Assembly (NCBI GenBank): GCA_025084515.1
Contig: JAJAGP010001666.1
Coordinates: forward strand, 1 to 64,000
Source of the DNA: Ancistrus triradiatus
Lineage: Eukaryota; Chordata; Actinopteri; Siluriformes; Loricariidae
Length of the DNA stretch: 64,000 nucleotides
Direction of reading: 5' to 3'
Within the stretch, counting starts at the first letter, position 1, and each line of letters opens with the position of its first letter. The notes beneath the pieces are model-generated. The model worked only from the letters and a program-made list of their open reading frames with translations, was not told where the DNA came from and searched no databases. The translations under genes and the position numbers were made by a program. Below are positions 44,948 to 54,534 of the stretch, piece after piece.

Positions 44948-45590
44948 TCACACACACACAAACACACACACTTAATTAGGGAAATACTGTATAGCCTATT
45001 ATACGCTTTTGAAATAACAGTCAAAGGCTATTTCTGCATATTTTACAATTATTACACACATGCATTTACTTACCTCGTTTTACTGACATTTACTGACTTA
45101 TTTACTGTGCTGGTAATTTCTGTACCCTACTTAATCTGTTTGATAGCCTATGAACTGGAAAAAATGCAGCTCCGCTCTTTTCAGGTATCTATTGCTGCTG
45201 TGTATAAACGATTTAACCCTTTGGGGTCGGTTCTGTTGTGCTAAGGATATCTCTAATAAGATCAAAGGTATTCCTGCACAACCTAATTGGTAGCTTTTCA
45301 TTAACTCACTGTTCTTCAGTGTTTGGAGAACATCTTTTCTGCCTCGTCTTCTTTCCTTCATTTTCTCCTCTGCTTAAGAGAACTCATAAGCCTCCTAAAA
45401 GTTCTCTGCTCTACTACTAACATTTTGTCACCTTAGGAGTCCTTTTAGGAATTAAGGTTCTTTATGAATAACTTTTATCTTTACTAGGATCTGCTCCTAA
45501 CTTTGAGAGAGAAACGTCCACAATTCTAAGATTTTTCTTAGAATTTCATCACTAGGAGCTACTCTTAGCACAAAGAATCATTATGAATAA
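44663..45590 (-). mobile_element. Harbinger-like MITE, copy 1
   Basis: Matches 59463-60238 in opposite orientation: AGCAACTCTGAGCA, TTAATTAGGGAAATACTGTA, TCTGCATATTTTACAAT, TAATAAGATC, GTGTTTGGAGAACATC, and ends CTAGGAGCTACTCTTAGC, TATGAATAA. Ends ATTCATAA plus AGAATCTT/AAGAGTAGCTCCTA are imperfect inverted repeats, as in PIF/Harbinger nonautonomous elements. No transposase. The class assignment is tentative. Confidence 0.65.
44884..44971. repeat. (CT)n(CA)n microsatellite inside the MITE
   Basis: A CT run of about 23 units runs straight into a CA run. The partner MITE at 59463 has only a short GTGTGTGTGTGTCTGTGAGAG at the same place (60007-60030), so the array expanded inside this copy. Confidence 0.9.
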
Positions 45591-46084
45591 GATGAAAACA
45601 ATTTAACACTGAATAATGATTAAAAATAATCATTTTTGTTTTGGGAAAATTAATCTAATATTTCTAGATGTTTTTATAACGTTATAAATGCTTATTAGAC
45701 AACGCCATTTTATATGTTATTATATGTGTTATTTTATTTATTATAAATACTATTGCATAATATTATATAGTTTTATATTTTCTATTTTATTGTACTAAAT
45801 AATGTTATATTTTATTTAATATAGTCTCTATATTATTGTACTTTATTTTAAATATAATTTTTTAAAATATGTACTTGGGTCCCCTATTTGGTCCCTTTCC
45901 TTGCCACTGTCACACTAGGGCTGTGGGCCTAGATAATTGTAAAGCTGCTTTGTGACAATGCTGTATTACATGTATATTTATTCATTTATGTATTTATTTA
46001 TCAGTAAAAGATAGCTGACTCGTATGATTAGTAAAAAATTGAATTATTTAAAAATAAGAAAGATTAAGGTTCCAGTATAACTTA
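45591..46084. other. No gene; partial retroelement-tail similarity
   Basis: AT-rich. 45895-45975 (CCTTGCCACTGTCACACTAG, GTAAAGCTGCTTTGTGACAA) is a short second version of the tail found at 46085. Confidence 0.45.
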
Positions 46085-46322
46085 ATAGGTTCTTAATAGG
46101 ACCAAGGAGGTTGGGTCCCTTTTTGAGTCTTGGTCCTCCCAAGGTTTCTTCCTCATAACGCTTAGGGAGTTTTTCCTTGCCACTGTCGCCCTAGGCTTGC
46201 TCAATTTGGGATTAGACGTAGATATTAGACGTAGATATTAGGCAATAATCTCAAATTGTAAAGTTGCTTTGAGACAATGCTCCATTGTATAAAGCACTAC
46301 ATAAATAAATCTGACTTAACTT
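46085..46322 (+). repeat. Dispersed retroelement 3' tail
   Basis: CCCAAGGTTTCTTCCTCATA, GGGAGTTTTTCCTTGCCACT, AAAGTTGCTTTGAGACAATG, AAGCACTACATAAATAAATC and a TGACTTAACTTGACTTGAC repeat tail. This combination is common in fish genomes and looks like the 3' end of a non-LTR element. An inverted copy lies at 60838-60970. It contains a TAGACGTAGATAT duplication. Confidence 0.65.
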
Positions 46323-47332
46323 GACTTGACTAATAAATGAGTATAAATAAAACAGTTTCTGTGTTAGCAGAACACCAGAAAGGTGAAAAATGAGGAGTTA
46401 GATGGCGGTTTAATGGTTATTACTCTGGTTTATTCATTGGAAGCTTCTGCAAGGCCCTTGACCTTTAGCTAAATTGTAAGTCACGCGGAAAAAGGCCATC
46501 TTTTAAATTAGCACTGATTCACAGTTGGCTTTCCATTTAATCACAATGGTGTATGATGGAGTTAAGGTCAGGGCTCCATGCAAGCCAGCCATCAAATCTG
46601 CTACTGTTTGTCTGTAAAAATTCTGTGCCTATAGAATAAACCAGTTAGCGTTGTGTGTGGCTGAAATAACAAACCTCTAATTAGAAGGAGTGTCTACTTA
46701 CTTTTGGCCATAGTGTGTACATTTGATAGGACTTTAGACTAAACAGCTTTTCATGGCAATTGATTAAACTGGAACCTTTTTTTGTAATATCTTCAATTTA
46801 TTTATTTTGGTCTATAATTAGGTGTAAATCATTTGTGTTAACTATTTGCTTCATCTTCAGTCTGTGTTTATCCAAACCAAACTATTTAAATTCTCTTGAC
46901 AGTATTAGTATATACAGTAGCTATGATGCAAAGTGTGGTGCTGTGAACAGCTGAAGTTGCATAGAGTGGGAATGATATATAATTTACTGAAGTAGATTAT
47001 CTAAATAATATTTTTTTAAATATAATATAATTTAAACCTAGACATTTACCTTTAGGCATTGCGGAACAAGGCAAGGTAACTAAGATAGTACCCTTAAACA
47101 TGCCCCAGAGGGAACACATTTAAAGAGGAATCCTCTTTAAAGAGGGTTGGTCATGTAATCAATTGTTGTGAGTTAGCAACATTTTGTGATAGATTTTAGG
47201 ACACTGGATTGTTTTATTACAATAACACATTTCTCAGACTACCTTTGAGTTATTAACCATCTACCTGCTACTGCCTATAGAAAAATATCATACACCTTTG
47301 AAACCCATTTAAAACACACACACAGTGGTGCT
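46323..47332. other. No gene; Tc1-like end fragment
   Basis: 46545-46735 (GTATGATGGAGTTAAGGTCA, GGGCTCCATGCAAGCCAGCC, CTTACTTTTGGCCATAGTGT) is the antisense C-terminal/TIR piece of another Tc1-type element ending at TGTGTA. The rest is AT-rich. Confidence 0.4.
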
Positions 47333-48037
47333 TGAAAGTTTGTGAACCCTTTAGAATTTTCTATATTTCTGCATAAATATGACCTAAAACATCATCAAAT
47401 TTTACAAAACATCATCAAAGTTCTAAAAGTAGATAAAGAGAACCCAGTTAAACAAATGAGATAAACATATTTTACTTGGTCATTTATTTAATGAGGAAAA
47501 TTATCCAATATTACATATTAGTGAGTGGCAAAAGTATGTGAACCTTTGCTTTCAGTATCTGGTGTGACCCCCCTGTGCAGCAATAACTGCAGCTAAACAT
47601 TTCCTGTAACTGTTGATCAGTCCTGCACACCGGCTTAGAGGAATTTTAGCCCATTCCTCCGTACAGAAACAGCAGTTCAGGCTCAGCTCAGCGGATGTTG
47701 GTGGGTATCTGTACATTAAGTGCTCGCTTAAGGTCCTTCCACAACATTTCCCATTGGAATTAAGGTCAGGACTTTGACTTGGCCATTCCAAAACATGAAC
47801 TTTATTCTTCTTTAACCATTCTTTGGTAGAACGACTTGTGTGCTTAGGGTTGTTGTCTTGCTACATGACCCACCTTCTCTTGAGATTCAGTTCATGGACA
47901 GATGTCCTGACATTTTCCTTTAGAATTCTCTGATATGATTCAGAATTCATTGTTCCATCAATGATGGCAAGCCGTCCTGGCCCAGATGCAGCAAAACAGG
48001 CCCAAAGTTTGGGTTTACAAACTTTCAAGCACCACTG
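47333..48037 (-). mobile_element. Tc1-like transposon A, copy 4 (internal deletion)
   Basis: TIRs CAGTGGTGCTTGAAAGTTTG at 47333 and AAACTTTCAAGCACCACTG ending 48037. Only the C-terminal third of the transposase is kept on minus: CFAASGPGRLAIIDGT, SYQRILKENVRTSVHELNLK, then EWPSQSPDLNSNGKCCGR (frame damage after SPDLN) and CAGLINSYRK. The N-terminal DNA-binding part is deleted. Confidence 0.87.
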
Positions 48038-48294
48038 TACCACTTTGTAATGTTGCCATTTCCTTCTCACAACACTTAAAAGACATTTTTGCACTGAGGA
48101 TATCAAGCGATGAAGTGTTTCAGGTGTTATTTTGTACCATTCTTCCTGAAAACACGTCTTAAGGCGTGAAACAGTAAGGGGTTGTTGCTGTCACATTTTT
48201 CATTTCAAAATTCTCCTCACATTCTCTGTTGGAGAAAAGTCAGGACTTCAGGCAGGCCAGTCCAGTTCTCGTACCCTCTTCCTCCATGTGTTTA
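48038..48294 (-). mobile_element. Mariner-like element H, copy 2, inner part
   Basis: TTGCCATTTCCTTCTCACAA, AAGACATTTTTGCACTGAGG, TTTTGTACCATTCTTCCTG and TCAGGACTTCAGGCAGGCCA are antisense transposase of the H family. It lies between two Tc1-A pieces, and its end continues at 48840-49075. Confidence 0.6.
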
Positions 48295-48819
48295 CAGTGG
48301 TGCTTGAAAGTTTGTGAACCCATTAGAATTTTCTATATTTCTGCATAAATATGACCTAAAACATCATCAGATTTTCACACAAGTCCTAAAAGTAGATAAA
48401 TAGAACCCAGTTAAACAAATGAGACAAAAATGTTATACTTGGTCATTTATTTATTGAGGAAAATTATCCAATATTACATATTAGTGAGTGGCAAAAGTAT
48501 GTGAACCTCTAGGATTAGCAGTTAATTTGAATGTTAAATTAGAGTCAGGTGTTTTCAATCAATGCGGTGACAATCAGGTGTGAGTGGGCACCCTGTTTTA
48601 TTTAAAGAACAGGGATCTATCAAGGTCTGCTCTTCAGAACACATGTTTGTGGAAGTGTATCATGGCACGAACAAAGGAGATTTATGAGGACCTCAGAAAA
48701 AGAGTTGTTGATGCCCATCAGGCTGGAAAAGGTTACAAAACCATCTCTAAAGAGTTTGGACTCCACCAATCCACAGTCAGACAGATTGTGTACAAATGGC
48801 GAAAATTCAAGACCATGGT
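48295..48819 (+). mobile_element. Tc1-like transposon A, copy 5 (5' half)
   Basis: TIR CAGTGGTGCTTGAAAGTTTG at 48295 after TA. A complete leader and the transposase start MARTKEIYEDLRKRVVDAHQ at about 48663, then STVRQIVYKWRKFKTMV, ending abruptly at about 48819 in H-element sequence. It lacks the catalytic domain. Confidence 0.88.
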
Positions 48820-48839
48820 TAAAAATATGCAAATCTTAC

Positions 48840-49075
48840 TTTGAGGTACATTGTTTTTAAACATTTCAAACATTCCCAATTTTTTTTTGGAATGTGTTGC
48901 AGGTCAGAAATGCAGAAATGGATATTAACAATTGAAATTAAGTTGATCATATAAAACATGAAATATTTTGGCTTCATACTGTCTTCAATGAAATAAAAAT
49001 AAATATAAAACATACTGTTGTTCTTGTTTTTTAACATCTGAAAAGTTCCAACCTTTTTTGATTTGGGATTGTATT
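48840..49075. mobile_element. Mariner-like element H, copy 2, terminal part
   Basis: TTTTTTTTGGAATGTGTTGC, AGGTCAGAAATGCAG, TGAAATATTTTGGCTTCATA and end TTTTTTGATTTGGGATTGTA form the terminal region of the H family, as at 41275-41512. Confidence 0.65.
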
Positions 49076-50114
49076 TGTTACAGTGAGATCTATAATATTC
49101 TATTACAACAAAAAACATTTCTGTCCAATTAAAAAGTGCATTTAACTTTTATGAGGTTTATGTTTCTTAACAAAACAGGCTGCTGAATCTGTATAATTAA
49201 CAGTTATTCAAAGGTTCAGGCACTGAAGGTTAAAAACCATGTTTTGTTTTTAATTTTGTACATGAACATATTTTCTGAAAGAAACAAACTTTGTTTTTCA
49301 TATTCTGCTACCAGTTACTGTTACTCTACATAGCATATTAATATCAATATTCCAGAAGTCTCAAGTCTTCTCACTTTAACATAAATTGATATGTTTTAGC
49401 ATCATAACACTAACTGTATACTACTGCTACATGCTACTAATTCTGATACCAAAGCTAGCTAGCTTATATAAAATATAACACAACCTGGTGGTGGTGAGAC
49501 TCAACAACTCGAAACACAATGCAGACATACAATCCAGCTGAAAGACATAGCTCACCTCACCAAAGGTGGGCTATGAAACAGAGCGGCCTAGTAGCTAGAG
49601 CACTGGTTCCCAATGCTGAGCCTCTCTGGTTTGTATTCTGCCTCTGACAATGGAAGCTTTGCCCATCAGATTGCTTGTCAGTTTACCAGGATGCAGACAT
49701 TCCCTCAGTTAAGGACAAGTCTGTCCTGTAAGAGGTCCTGGCTTTGTCTGTGACTCACGTCCACCTTGACAGCAAGATTTCACCTTCTGAGTTGTGGAGT
49801 TCCTGACCAAAATCCAGGGGGCTGGATCTGTGGAAGTGCAAAGCAAACTATAATTAAAATTAATTATAAACCCTAATTATTTTCACAAATAATTCATGTA
49901 GTTTTTGCCAGCTGAATACATACCTTTGTTGTTCTATGTTCCTTAACATAAATGGCAGCAATTCCATTCCAGTGTCTGATGAATTCTGAACACAAGACAC
50001 ATGAAAGCTATGACTGAAATATTGCCTTTCTGAACATTCCTTAAATTACTAGTTAGAACACTATATTACTTTGTTAAAAATGAAAATAACTAAAATAAAA
50101 ATAACTTATATTAT
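49076..50114. other. No gene seen
   Basis: AT-rich; a short GC-normal segment at 49560-49820 has no recognised coding or repeat identity. Confidence 0.4.
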
Positions 50115-50385
50115 TGTAACGCCGACTGGAGGTAGGAGACAGACGCAGGCAAGTGGAGTACCCGATAGGAGGCTTTTATTATCAGGTTGAACAGGGGAGC
50201 TATGTGACGAGGTAAGATACCTTGTTGTGTAGTGGAAGTGTTAGTGACTGAGTGGTGTTTATATGCGGTATGGGGGGTAGGGTCGGAATGTGGAAGGTTA
50301 GGTGTGCAGGTGAATCAGTAGGCGGGTGAGGAAGAGCGAGGAAGGTGCTTGAATCGGGGTAGCGGCACTGGAAGGGGGCGTGACA
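50115..50385 (-). repeat. gypsy-2 3' LTR
   Basis: 271 bp. Compared with the 5' LTR most differences are single extra bases (AAGTGG versus AGTGG, GGTAAGAT versus GGTAGAT, GGGTCGG versus GGTCGG). Confidence 0.92.
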
Positions 50386-50402
50386 GTACCCCCCCTCGAA
50401 GG
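50386..50402 (-). promoter_or_regulatory. gypsy-2 polypurine tract
   Basis: On the minus strand CCTTCGAGGGGGGGTAC abuts the 3' LTR; core shared with gypsy-1. Confidence 0.8.
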
Positions 50403-50539
50403 ACTCGTGCCGGCAGGGGCGCGGCGGGAGAGTTGGAGGACCGGAGGGAGCGAGGAGGACTTGCCGTGGGCGACCGTGCGGGCCCGGGCACCGGTCGGTC
50501 AGGCCGGGCGGCGTGGAATTCCTGGGTGAGGAGGGGATC

Positions 50540-50680
50540 CAGGACGTCTGTTGCGTCCCACCCAGAAGTTTCTCCTCGGGGCCGTAGCCTTCCCACTCAA
50601 CCAGGTACTGGAGACGCGCGCCGCGTCGCGCGAAAGTCCAGGAGGCGACGGACCGTGTAGGTGGAAGCCTCCAGCGGGTC
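50540..50680 (-). pseudogene. gypsy-2 chromodomain
   Basis: ASTYTVRRLLDFR, then in a second frame a VEWEGYGP-like segment and DVLDPLLTQEFH, the end of a chromodomain. It is broken by at least one frameshift and separated from the integrase by an odd AT-rich piece at 50780-50835. Confidence 0.7.
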
Positions 50681-50829
50681 AGCAGGCGGAGGCTGGTCAG
50701 ACGGTGAGGACTCCACCAGCGGGCCGGGGACCCAGGGTTTCCAGATGCGCCACATGGAATGTGGAGAGATGCGTAAATGAGCAGGCAGTTGCAAACGATA
50801 GGTTAACGTCGTTAACACGTTTGTTTATT

Positions 50830-51483
50830 TTATTTGAATAGACCCCAGAAAGCAAGGAGAGAAGGGGTACTTCCCTGTGAGTTGCGCAGTCCCGGGCGAC
50901 AGTCCCCGGGTCGACAGCCAGAGTGTGTCTTCTTCTTGTATCGGCAGATTGGCCTTGTCGATGTTGAGATGGACCTGGCACCAGATGTTTTGCTGCTGTT
51001 AAACCAGTCGTCGACGGCCGGGGATTTGGAGGGCGAGGAATCCCAGGGCACAAAAGGGGGCTGGAAGCCCAGCACGCACTGGAACGGCGTGAGGCCGGTG
51101 GAGGAGTGCCTGAGGGAGTTCTGGGCTATTTCGGCCCAAGGGAGAAACTGAGCCCAGTCGTGCGGGTTGTGGAGGCAGTAGCAACGGAGGAATTTCTTTA
51201 GTTCCTGGTTGACTCGCTCACATTGGCCGTTGGTTTGAGGATGGTAACCTAAGTAAAGGCTGACGGAGGCGCCCAACTTGGCCACGAAAGCGCACCACAC
51301 CGCTGAGGAGAACTGAGGTCCGCGGTCTGAAAGGACGTCCTTCGGGATGCCGAAACTGCGGAAGACGTGCTCCAACAGCAGTTCCGCTGTCTGAAGTGCG
51401 GAGGGATTCTTGGGCGCAGGAGAAGCGGTCGACCACGGAGAGAATGGCAGTGAACCCATGGGAGGGAGGTAGATCTGTGACAA
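50830..51483 (-). pseudogene. gypsy-2 integrase core
   Basis: FGIPKDVLSDRGPQFSSAVW carries the second catalytic Asp. YHPQTNGQCERVNQELKKF carries the catalytic Glu. WAEIAQNSLRHSSTGLTPFQ and CVLGFQPP follow. The first Asp (FVTDLPPSHGF) is in the overlapping frame to the right, so a frameshift near 51410-51480 separates the triad. The C-terminus passes into unrelated sequence before the chromodomain. Confidence 0.85.
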
Positions 51484-52330
51484 AATCGAGCGCTATGTGT
51501 GACCAGGGTCGTTGCGGCACGGGCAGAGGATGAAGCAGGCCCGAGGGGAGAGTGCGAGGAGTCTTGGCCTGTGCGCACATGCTGCAGGATGACTCAAAAC
51601 GGTGCATGTCCCTGCACATATTGTCCCACCAGTAACGTGCTGTCAGGAGCTGGTGGGTGCGGGTCTCCCCGGGATGGCCAGAACACAGAGAGAGGTGAGC
51701 CCAGGCGAGGAGGCAGTCGCGGAGACCAGGGGGTACGAACATCTTGTCCGGCGGGCATTTGGGCGGAATGCGTGTTTGGGAAAGCCTGTCGTCCAGTTCG
51801 CGCTCGAAGTCCCAGGTGATGGCGTCGATGGTGCAAGAGGCTGGGAGGATGGGCGTGGGTGTCTCCGGGGCAGCCGGCTCGAGGTCGAGGCTGCGGGACA
51901 GAGTGTCAGCCTTGGCGTTCTTTGTCCCAGGGCGGTAGGTGATAGAGAACGAGAAGCGGGAAAAGAAGAGAGACCAATGAGCCTGACGAGCGTTGAGGCG
52001 CTTGGCTGAACGGAGGTATTCCAGGTTTTTGTGATCGGTGAGAATCGTGAAGGGGTGTTTGGAGCCCTCAAGCCAGTGCCTCCATTCCTCCAGAGCCAGC
52101 TTGATGGCCAGCAGTTCGCGGTCCCCCACGTCGTAGTTGCGCTCGGCAGGGGTGAGTTTATGCAAAAAGAAGGCAACCGGACGCAACTTGGGCGGATCTC
52201 CGAGACGCTGAGAGAGGACGGCACCTACCCCCACGGACGAAACGTCGACCTCCAAGACGAAGGGGCGTTCCGGGTCGGGATGTCCCAGGACGGGAGTGCG
52301 GGTGAAGGCGACTTTGAGCGCGCAGAAGGC
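51410..52330 (-). pseudogene. gypsy-2 RNase H and integrase N-terminus
   Basis: The RNase H acidic residues are all visible: FVLEVDVSSVGVGAVLSQR, DRELLAIKLALEEWRHWLEG, TILTDHKNLEYL and AKADTLSRS. The integrase HHCC zinc site follows (SGHPGETRTHQLLTARYWW, CSMCAQAK), then FVTDLPPSHGF with the first core Asp. About 300 codons are open without a stop, making this the best preserved block of the element. Confidence 0.88.
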
Positions 52331-52402
52331 CTGCTCGGATTCCTGAGACCAACGGAGAGAGTGGGGTTTGCCCTGCAGAAGCGCGGTGAGAGGGCGCCAC
52401 CA

Positions 52403-53040
52403 TGCGGCTGAAGTTCCTGATGAAGCGGCGATAGAAGTTCGCGAAACCCAGGAAACGCTTGTAGCTGCTTGATGAGGTTTGGTGTGGGGCCAGGAGAGGA
52501 CGCAGAGAGCTTGGAGTCGTCCATAGCGACCCCAGAGGGGGAGATCACGTATAGCCCAGATAACGCACAGGACTGGGAGTGGAACTCCCCCCCCCAACAT
52601 TTTTTTCCGCCTTCACAACGAGATGGTGGAGCTGGAGCCTCCTCGAGTACCTGGCGGACGTGGGAGGACGTGAGTGGCAAAATCTGATGAGTAAACCAGG
52701 ATGTCTTCTAGATAGAACAAGGAACGAAGTGGCCCAACATGTCCCGGAGCACGTCGTTGATAAATGCCTGGAAGAACGACGGCGCGTTTGCCAGGCCGAA
52801 GGGCATCACCAGGTACTCGTAGTGGCCAGTGCTGGTGCTGAAGGCGGTCTTCCACTCGTCGCTCTCTCTGACACGGACCAGGTTGTATTGCGTGTCCTAA
52901 GGTCCAATTTGGTGTACCAGCGGGCTGTGCGGAGCTGTTTCGAGGGATGAGGGCACCAGCGGGAGCGGATAGGTGTACCTGCGGGTGATTCGGTTGAAGT
53001 TCTGGTATAGTCTATAATGGCAGGGCCTAAGGCCGCCGTC
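52403..53040 (-). pseudogene. gypsy-2 reverse transcriptase (frameshifted, YLED)
   Basis: Blocks in several frames: GLRPC near 53030, NRITRRYTYPLPLVPS, YNLVRVRESDEWKTAF, YLVMPFGLANAP (about 52795-52830), and FYLEDILVYSSDF with the active site at 52703-52714. The canonical YxDD reads YLED, so the first Asp of the pair is Glu. The upstream KLDL catalytic strand is disrupted near 52900. Confidence 0.82.
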
Positions 53041-54253
53041 CCACTTGGGCACGAAGAAGAACCCTGCCGAGACGGGGGAGATGGACGATGGACGGACGGA
53101 GGATGAAGCCGGAGTTCAAGGTACTCAGTGTATATTCCGACATGGATTGTTCCTCAGTCGTCCGAGAGGATACAGACAAGACTTGGGTAGCGGTGCGCCG
53201 CGGATGAAATAAGGTCGATAACGCACAGTCGTAGGAGCGATGCGGAGAAAGAGGAGGAGGCAAGCCCGACGCAAAAAAAAATCGAGGCCAGATCTTGTAG
53301 TTTGGTCGGGCACGTTGTCCAGAAGAGATGCAGGTTTCCGAGAGCGGAAGAGAGTTACCTGAAGAGGGGGACGCGAGCGGAGCGAGGTCACAGGCGGGAC
53401 GGAGATGGCGATCCGAGCCGCAGTAACAGCAGAGGCCCTGCTCGAAACGGCGACGGCATTTCTCGGAGGACAGGTGCGTGTGAGCAAGCTCCATAGGTTC
53501 CGCTGGAGGTGAGGGATCACGGGAGTCAGAAGAGGAGGCCCGGGGAGCGGGACGAGTAGCGGAGGCAGACCGAGGAACGAGGAGCTGGTCCAGGCGGATG
53601 GTGAGGGTGATGGAGGTTGGTGTGATCGGGACGCAGGCCTCTCCTGAGATCGGGACGCAGGCCTTGATGGAAAGCGGAGAGCAGAGCAGGAGTGTTCCAT
53701 CCACTTTGAGCCGTAGAGTGAGCAAGACGTCTCCAGTGGACCTTCCCTCGCGAGGATGCTGGAACACAGCGTGGAAAGCAGTCAGAAAGCGCCCGTAATC
53801 GCGGGCCTCCTCACCTTGTTGGGTCCAGATGGCGGTGGCCCAATTCAAGGCTCGACCGGAGAGGAGGGAGACTACCAAGGCGATGCGGGCTGCGTCGGAT
53901 TCCGGCGGTGAGTGAGCAAAGTACAGATCGCATTGGAGAAGGAAGCCCTCATGGCGTTCCGGATCGACGTCATATGTCCCCAGTAGGGCGATTCTGTAAG
54001 CGGCGTGCGGCACTCGTGGTGGGCTGGGAGGAAACGGAACTGAGGCCAAAGGCACCGTGGCGGCGGCGGGCGGCGTTAGCTGTGACACGCGTTGAGTGAG
54101 CTCGCTAACAGAGGGAACCAGCGCGTTGAGCGATCGCTGGTTGTCCGCCAACAGGGAAACCGCTTGAGCCACTTCCTGGAGCAGAGAGCGGAGTTCGGCG
54201 AGCTGCTCCGCTGTGGTCAAGGTAGGGTCAGCACCACTAACTGCTGTCTCCAT
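53027..54253 (-). pseudogene. gypsy-2 gag fused to start of RT by deletion
   Basis: ATG at 54253: METAVSGADPT, a coiled-coil-like region (AEQLAELRSLLQEVAQAVS, residues about 15-45), capsid block HEGFLLQCDLYFAHSPPESD and ALVVSLLSGRALNWATAIW (about 101-145), and a CCHC zinc knuckle CCYCGSDRHLRPAC at about 275-288. After residue 300 the frame runs into the linker before reverse transcriptase (LSPHRSYDCALS, SMSEYTLSTLNSGFI), so the protease is missing. It has 408 uninterrupted codons and is the longest intact gag in the window. Gag packages the RNA; without protease the polyprotein could not mature on its own. Confidence 0.85.
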
Positions 54254-54260
54254 GTTTCAG

Positions 54261-54269
54261 GCTACACAA
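54261..54269 (-). other. gypsy-2 putative self-primer binding site
   Basis: On the minus strand TTGTGTAGC begins two bases after the 5' LTR end and is the reverse complement of GCTACACAA at 54378-54386. No tRNA-type TGG site is present. Confidence 0.6.
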
Positions 54270-54271
54270 AC

Positions 54272-54529
54272 TGTAACGCGGACTGGAGGTAGGAGACAGA
54301 TGCAGGCAGTGGAGTACAATAGGAGGCTTTTATTAGCAGGTTTGACAGGAGAGCTATGTGACGAGGTAGATACCTTGTTGTGTAGCGGAGTGTTAGTGAC
54401 TGAGTGGTGTTTATATGCGGTATGGGGGGTAGGTCGGAATGTGGAACAGGTGCAGGTGATCAGTAGGCGGGTGAGAAAGAGCGAGGCAGGTTGCGTGAAT
54501 CGGGAGCGGCGCTGGAAGGGGGCGTGACA
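54272..54529 (-). repeat. gypsy-2 5' LTR
   Basis: 258 bp with TATAAA (54410-54415), predicted RNA start at about 54386, AATAAA (54329-54334) and end GCGTTACA. Confidence 0.92.
54378..54415 (-). promoter_or_regulatory. gypsy-2 LTR promoter and predicted RNA 5' end
   Basis: TATAAA at 54415-54410 is followed after 30 bases by GCTACACAA (54386-54378), the expected transcription start, complementary to the primer site. Confidence 0.55.
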
Positions 54530-54534
54530 ATTAT

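Larger units (their letters stand above)
50115..54529 (-). mobile_element. Ty3/gypsy chromovirus-like retrotransposon (gypsy-2)
   Basis: LTRs at 54272-54529 (5') and 50115-50385 (3') start TGTCACGCCCCC and end GCGTTACA on the minus strand. The 5-bp target duplication ATTAT lies at 50110-50114 and 54530-54534. The order read right to left is gag with zinc knuckle, reverse transcriptase, RNase H, integrase, chromodomain, polypurine tract. It is about 640 bp shorter than gypsy-1 because the protease region is deleted. The GC content is much higher than the flanks. Confidence 0.94.
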
